Shown here piece after piece: positions 59,931 to 64,000 of a stretch of 64,000 bases of DNA. The stretch is from Bdellovibrionales bacterium (GTDB taxonomy: Bacteria; Bdellovibrionota; Bdellovibrionia; Bdellovibrionales; JAMPXM01), in assembly GCA_016713885.1 (NCBI GenBank), contig JADJOF010000001.1:62001-126000 (forward strand), read 5' to 3'. Made by a program: the position numbers and the translations under genes. Position 1 is the first letter of the stretch; every line of letters starts with the position of its first letter. The notes beneath the pieces were generated by a model. It saw only the letters and a program-made list of their open reading frames with translations, ran no database searches and was not told the origin of the DNA.

Positions 59931-60153
59931 GCACTCTTAATTACTTGTAATTGCAGGAAATTCCTAGAAACTCAGGCCTGGCGCGAGTCTCCCGCCGCCT
60001 CCAGTCGCTTCGCGGCAAAAATATTTTGAACTCCCACTCTAGTGAACTTCGACCGACCGTGCTACACTGTAGCGCAAGTTCAATGCGTGTTTCGAGTTTT
60101 TGGGCATAGTGCTCTGACCTCCGAGGCAGCTCCCAAGCCGTTGGAGGCAATTC

Positions 60154-60528
60154 ATGGGCAAGAAACTTTACGTCGGGAACCTTCCCTATTCAGCAACAGA
60201 TCAAATCCTGATCGACACATTCGCAGAGTGCGGAACTGTCGAATCAGCAAAAGTTATCACTGACCGTGAAACTGGCCGCAGCAAAGGCTTCGCGTTCGTC
60301 GAAATGTCGACTGACGAAGAAGCTGCTAAAGCGATCACACGTTTCAACGGCGCTGACTGGAGTGGCCGTGCCATGACAGTTAGCGAAGCTCGTCCAATGG
60401 CTCCCCGTGAAGGCGGAGGCGGCGGAGGCCGTGGTGGCTTCGGCGGCGGTGGCGGCGGTGGACGCGGCGGTGGCTTCGGCGGCGGACGCGGCGGTGGCGG
60501 CGGAGATCGCGGCGGCAGCCGTTGGTAG
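60154..60528 (+). CDS. Glycine-rich RRM RNA-binding protein
   Basis: A 124-residue protein with one RNA recognition motif: RNP2 KLYVGNLPYSA (residues 4-14) and RNP1 RSKGFAFVEM (about 42-51), followed by a Gly/Arg-rich tail of about 40 residues (GGGGRGGFGG type). Such bacterial RRM proteins often respond to cold or act as RNA chaperones. The ribosome site GGAGG is good and the 5' region (59931-60153, about 220 bp) has no gene; a TACACT box at 60063 could be a -10 element, giving a long leader. A strong terminator follows, so it is monocistronic. Confidence 0.95.
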   Translation: MGKKLYVGNLPYSATDQILIDTFAECGTVESAKVITDRETGRSKGFAFVEMSTDEEAAKAITRFNGADWSGRAMTVSEARPMAPREGGGGGGRGGFGGGGGGGRGGGFGGGRGGGGGDRGGSRW

Positions 60529-60567
60529 TTTAAATCTTTGCCTAAACGGCGAAGATTAAATTGAATT

Positions 60568-60598
60568 GAGCCGGCTCAACGAGTCGGCTCTTTTTTTT
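60568..60598 (+). terminator. Rho-independent terminator of the RRM gene
   Basis: GAGCCG (60568-60573) pairs with CGGCTC (60585-60590), with further pairing possible in the loop (GCTC with GAGT), followed by eight T (60591-60598). It lies 40 bp after the RRM stop. Confidence 0.9.
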
Positions 60599-60664
60599 GC
60601 GCGCTTGTCTCCCTCCTCCAACTTCAATAGCGTTGTACGCCTATTTCCAAAAAAAGGAGATCTC

Positions 60665-63367
60665 GTGCACGCAAAGTCTCGGCGCTCGGCTTTTTCCACC
60701 ATTGTGATCATCGCAGTCGCGCTTACTTTTACCGCTTTGAACAGCTCTTGCGTCTCCAAGACAAAACAATCAGCAGGCGTCTCGTCGAAGGTCAGCTCCG
60801 ATCTGACCCTCGTTTCCGCCCAAGAACGAAGTCAGCGCCTCAGCCATGTAAATTATGAACTTGAAGTCGACCTCTTGTCGGCCACAAGCCAAGAACTAGA
60901 GGCTCAGTACAGTGGAAAACAAACAATCTCGTTTAAGCTCAGCCGTGTCGATCGCGATCTGCGAATCGACTTCTTCGAAGGTTCAGTGAGCAGTATCACT
61001 GTGAATGGCCAAGCCGTGGCCAACACTGCAAAGCAAACTTACTTTATCACCATCCCCGCAGCAGCACTGAGACTCGGTCAGAACACGATTGAGATTTCAT
61101 ATGCCCAGAAATTTTCTCGAACGGGCCAAGGACTCCATCGCTTCCGCGATCCGGTCGATGACAATGTCTACCTGTACACCCAGTTTGAGACCTATGAAGC
61201 CAATCGGTTCATGCCGTGCTTTGACCAGCCGGATCTGCGCTCAACCTTGACCATGAAAGTCCTCGCTCCAGCAGACTGGACTGTCGTCACCGCGACTAAA
61301 GAAAAGTCTCACGCCCCGGGAGGCAAGCCGAATTCACGCCTATGGTCGTTTGCAACCACGCCAACTCTACCAACCTATCTTTTCTCGCTGCACGCTGGCC
61401 CTTATGCTTCGTTCAGCGACAACAGCACATCGGTTCCGCTTCGACTCTTCGTGCGACAATCGATGAAGCCGCTCGTGCGTCCAAAAGACTGGTTCACCTT
61501 CAGCAAGCAAGGCATCCGTTTTTACGAAACCTTCTTTACTCAAAAATATCCGTTCGGAAAACTCGACCAGCTGATCGTTCCGGAGTTCAACGCCGGTGGG
61601 ATGGAAAATGCGGGAGCGATCACCTATAGCGAATGGACCTTGCCGCGGTCTGAGCCCACACGCCGTATGCGGCGCGGATTGGCTGGGCTTGTGCTTCACG
61701 AAATTGCACATATGTGGTTTGGCGATCTGGTCACTATGGCCTGGTGGAATGACCTCTGGCTCAACGAGAGCTTTGCAACCTACATGTCATCTCTCGCGAT
61801 GGCCGAAGCCACTGAATTCAAAGAGGGCTGGCAGGCCTTTGCGGCCGGCGTAAAGAGTGGGGCCTATACTCAAGATGCAATGAGCACAACGCATCCAATC
61901 GAAGCGACGATTGAATCGGTAAAACAAGCGGAATCGAACTTTGACGGTATCACCTACAACAAGGGTGCTTCTGTTATCAAACAACTCGCGTTCTACGTCA
62001 CTCACGAGTCTTTCCGTCGCGGCCTTCAGGACTACTTCAAAAAACACCGCTTTGGAAACACCAAGCTGACCGACTTTGTGGCGGCCATTCAAGGACACAC
62101 AAAAAAGAATCTCAGTGTTTGGGCTGATCGGTGGCTTCGACAGTCAGGAACAGATCGGATTTCGACGGAATGGATGTGCGACGGAGATCGCTTGCATTCA
62201 ATCCAGATCAATCTTGAAACACTCAGCGGCCGGCAGTTTCGCCCGCAGTCCATCGAGGTCGGACTCTATAAGCTAAATAAAGGGCGCGCCGCTTTGAGCG
62301 ACAAGATCCGCATCGATTACGAGCATGATGGCGCGGTCGAGGCGACCGGCAACTGGAAGTGTCCAGACTTTATTTATGCGAATCAAAATGATCATGGCTA
62401 CGTCAATACTGTGCTCGATAAGCGCAGCGTGGAGTTCGTCACTCGACACATCTCGCGAATCAGTGATGCGACAACGCGCGCGATGGTTTGGAATGATCTT
62501 TGGAGAATGGTGCGAGAGACCGAGCTCCCGCTGAAGTCTTATGTTGCAGTTTTGAGCAGCGGACTCTCGACTGAAAAAGATGAACTGATCCTGCAACAAG
62601 TGGTCAGCACACTGGCCGGACGCGGAGTCGGCTCAGTCCTGAACTACTGGCCGACCGACGAAAAATCGCGGGCCGAACTCCTCACTTTTGTCGGCACGAT
62701 GGAGAGGGAGTTTCTGTCGCGCATTTCTCAGTCGCGCACAGGAAGCGACGAAGAGAAGTTCTGGTACGATAGCCTGACCAAGATCGCGCGGACAAAACCG
62801 ACACTGGATCACCTCGTCAAACTCTATGAGAGTGGCAAAATATCGACCGCTTTTCCGCTCGATCTCGACCGAAAATGGGAGATCACAGCGCTTTTGTCTC
62901 GCTACCAGCATCCCCAGGCCGACGCCATTCTGAAAACGATGCAGATGACCGACGCTACTGATCGCGGTATTCGCGCAGCGCTCTCGGTCCAAGCGATAGG
63001 ACCCGACTTTGAACGCAAGAGAAGCTGGATCAAAGAGTTTCAAACGCTCGACTCAAAACGGCCACTGCAAGAGGTACAGGCCGTGATGTCATCGCTGTTT
63101 CCTCCCGAACAAGCGCAACTGCGCCTTCGCTTCGATTCGACGTTCTATGAATTCTTCGCCAAGTACCGCAACACCGAGGACCAGTATCGTGCCGGCACAT
63201 TTATCAGTGGACTGCTGCCGCTGATTTGTGAAAAAGAACCTGCTCAGCGACTGAAGAGCGCTCTGAGCCGATATGCCGACGCGAATCCTGCGCTCAAAAA
63301 GAATCTGCTCATGAGTCTTGATGAGGACGAGCGCTGTCAAAGGGTCCGAGCACACGCCGGAATCTAG
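60665..63367 (+). CDS. pepN: M1-family aminopeptidase (PepN-like), probable lipoprotein
   Basis: A 900-residue zinc metallopeptidase. GTG 60665 is chosen because AAGGAGATCTC precedes it; the longer frame runs through the terminator of the RRM gene. Residues 10-32 form a hydrophobic signal ending ALNSSC, a possible lipobox, which would place the enzyme in the envelope, unlike cytoplasmic E. coli PepN. The exopeptidase motif GGMENAGA lies near residue 311. The zinc site is HEIAH (345-349) with Glu368 in LWLNESFA. A C-terminal ERAP-like helical domain follows. It removes N-terminal residues from peptides and may help digest imported or prey protein. It converges with the next gene with a 4-bp overlap. 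Confidence 0.93.
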   Translation: MHAKSRRSAFSTIVIIAVALTFTALNSSCVSKTKQSAGVSSKVSSDLTLVSAQERSQRLSHVNYELEVDLLSATSQELEAQYSGKQTISFKLSRVDRDLRIDFFEGSVSSITVNGQAVANTAKQTYFITIPAAALRLGQNTIEISYAQKFSRTGQGLHRFRDPVDDNVYLYTQFETYEANRFMPCFDQPDLRSTLTMKVLAPADWTVVTATKEKSHAPGGKPNSRLWSFATTPTLPTYLFSLHAGPYASFSDNSTSVPLRLFVRQSMKPLVRPKDWFTFSKQGIRFYETFFTQKYPFGKLDQLIVPEFNAGGMENAGAITYSEWTLPRSEPTRRMRRGLAGLVLHEIAHMWFGDLVTMAWWNDLWLNESFATYMSSLAMAEATEFKEGWQAFAAGVKSGAYTQDAMSTTHPIEATIESVKQAESNFDGITYNKGASVIKQLAFYVTHESFRRGLQDYFKKHRFGNTKLTDFVAAIQGHTKKNLSVWADRWLRQSGTDRISTEWMCDGDRLHSIQINLETLSGRQFRPQSIEVGLYKLNKGRAALSDKIRIDYEHDGAVEATGNWKCPDFIYANQNDHGYVNTVLDKRSVEFVTRHISRISDATTRAMVWNDLWRMVRETELPLKSYVAVLSSGLSTEKDELILQQVVSTLAGRGVGSVLNYWPTDEKSRAELLTFVGTMEREFLSRISQSRTGSDEEKFWYDSLTKIARTKPTLDHLVKLYESGKISTAFPLDLDRKWEITALLSRYQHPQADAILKTMQMTDATDRGIRAALSVQAIGPDFERKRSWIKEFQTLDSKRPLQEVQAVMSSLFPPEQAQLRLRFDSTFYEFFAKYRNTEDQYRAGTFISGLLPLICEKEPAQRLKSALSRYADANPALKKNLLMSLDEDERCQRVRAHAGI

Positions 63368-63996
63368 AGGCGCGGGGTTTGCTTTTCGATGTCGATTCGC
63401 ACATCGAAAAGCGTTCCCGTTTTTGCAGCTTTGTCGGCGAGATACCGAGCCGCGTAAGCCATTTTTTCTTTGCCGCGAAGCACGCCCAAAAGTGGCGGCA
63501 CTTCCGATGGTAAAAACCCGGACCAGTTCTCGGCGTACGAACGGATTTCATATCCCATGGCCAGAAACATCGGTCGTCGAGGATCATCTTGCGCAATCGA
63601 ACAGACAACGGCCGCAAAGCCTCGATTGGCAGTTATCTCGATCGCAAGCTTGCGCAACATCGACATCAGACCGCGCTTAACAAACATGCGGTCCGTCGCC
63701 GCGCGCCTCAAGGCCAGAACGGGCAGCTCGACGTCGGTCACATCGTGTGGTTTGAGAAGAATGCGGCGAAACTCGTCCGGCGTAGGAAGCGGCGCAAGCC
63801 TAAGACAGGAAATCAGATCGCCGTTTGCAGAAAAAGCCCCGAGACTGGGAAATTTATCGTCGTTGTGGTTCCAGCCAAGCCGATCGGTGTCAACTCGGTC
63901 CCCATAATGATCGCGAAAAATACGACGACGAAAAGAGCCTAACTCTTCTTTGCGTTCTTCCGTAATCCAGTCGATTGCAAATGTATCGCTCAACAT
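63364..63996 (-). CDS. FeeM/GNAT-like N-acyltransferase, start possibly outside window
   Basis: A 210-residue protein, starting at ATG 63996 only 4 bp from the window edge; the frame stays open, so the true start may be further out. It resembles the acyl-homoserine-lactone-synthase/FeeM side of the GNAT superfamily: RRRIFRDHYGDRVDTDRLGW, GDLISCLRLAPLP, ELPVLALRRAATD, a helix RGLMSMLRKLAIEI and AMGYEIRSYAENW. FeeM-type enzymes use acyl-ACP to make N-acyl amino acids. The match is by pattern only. The C-terminus overlaps the end of pepN by 4 bp. Confidence 0.55.
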   Translation of the reverse strand: MLSDTFAIDWITEERKEELGSFRRRIFRDHYGDRVDTDRLGWNHNDDKFPSLGAFSANGDLISCLRLAPLPTPDEFRRILLKPHDVTDVELPVLALRRAATDRMFVKRGLMSMLRKLAIEITANRGFAAVVCSIAQDDPRRPMFLAMGYEIRSYAENWSGFLPSEVPPLLGVLRGKEKMAYAARYLADKAAKTGTLFDVRIDIEKQTPRL

Positions 63997-64000
63997 CTCA

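Noticed and set aside
60420..60525. Glycine-codon-rich tract as a regulatory or satellite repeat
   Set aside because: It encodes the Gly/Arg tail common to bacterial RRM proteins.
60566..60664. Longer N-terminus of the aminopeptidase
   Set aside because: It would be translated from within the terminator hairpin of the RRM gene, while GTG 60665 has a strong ribosome site.
1..64000. CRISPR arrays, tRNA or rRNA genes, insertion sequences
   Set aside because: No regularly spaced direct repeats, cloverleaf-like sequences, rRNA-like stretches or transposase frames were found by reading; a tRNA or covariance-model scan was not possible.

Overview
Organism. The window reads as the chromosome of a Gram-negative bacterium of moderate GC content. 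Markers are an LpxD-type lipid A acyltransferase, a MacA-MacB-TolC tripartite exporter, many Sec signal peptides and rich two-component signalling. Two very long repeat-rich surface proteins, one of them tail-fibre-like, and the general gene style suggest the Bdellovibrionota/Oligoflexia. That placement is an inference from gene content, since the window has no rRNA or other strong phylogenetic marker. I saw no tRNA, rRNA, CRISPR array, insertion sequence or phage module. Coding is dense, most junctions are 4-bp stop/start overlaps, and no gene-free gap exceeds about 225 bp.

Layout. 1-5.2 kb: the tail of a metallo-beta-lactamase-fold protein, a frameshifted secreted protein, a PHB-depolymerase-like esterase, an MFS exporter and a secreted unknown. 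5.3-9.7 kb: small detoxification or stress-type genes (DoxX, GyrI-like, SnoaL-like, three VOC domains in two genes, SRPBCC, PhnA) with a TetR repressor and its likely operator. 9.8-15.5 kb: a signalling block with a lone receiver, an OmpR-type regulator, an HPt protein, a hybrid histidine kinase, an SDR enzyme and an HPF-like protein. 15.5-19.1 kb: a YheU-like protein, HflX, DUF1003 and an MFS transporter.

19.2-28.4 kb is the most interesting region: two convergent arms that look like one biosynthetic system. The plus arm encodes an MBOAT-like membrane protein, an ATP-grasp ligase and a fatty-acid-desaturase-like enzyme. The minus arm is a six-gene operon in which every junction overlaps by 4 bp. 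It encodes an amino-acid-type adenylation enzyme, two different group IV PLP decarboxylase-like proteins, a GNAT protein between them, an acyl carrier protein and an unknown protein. Adenylation enzyme, carrier protein and MBOAT resemble the logic of the Dlt system; the PLP pair, ATP-grasp and desaturase do not belong to Dlt.

28.5-37.5 kb: a 2382-residue beta-repeat protein and a frameshifted tail-fibre-like protein. 37.6-41.1 kb: membrane proteins (DUF2157 with GDYXXLXY, a GDT1-family transporter, a YdjM-like protein) and a DUF4336 protein. 41.2-44.8 kb: an SGNH protein that has lost its catalytic residues, divergent from an operon of a small membrane peptide, a PP-loop ATPase, an intact SGNH hydrolase and DUF5989; this looks like an envelope-glycan modification locus. 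45-51 kb: secreted unknowns, a FABP/nitrobindin-like protein and the MacB/MacA/TolC operon. 51-64 kb: VOC, GNAT, a strongly asymmetric YbiT-like ABC-F protein, a PAS histidine kinase, Nudix, a split LpxD, YchJ, a TfoX C-terminal-domain protein, a DUF6544-like protein, an RRM RNA-binding protein, an M1 aminopeptidase and a FeeM/GNAT-like protein.

Five genes appear broken by single-base shifts, three of them in homopolymers. This could be sequencing error, phase variation or decay; reads are needed to decide.
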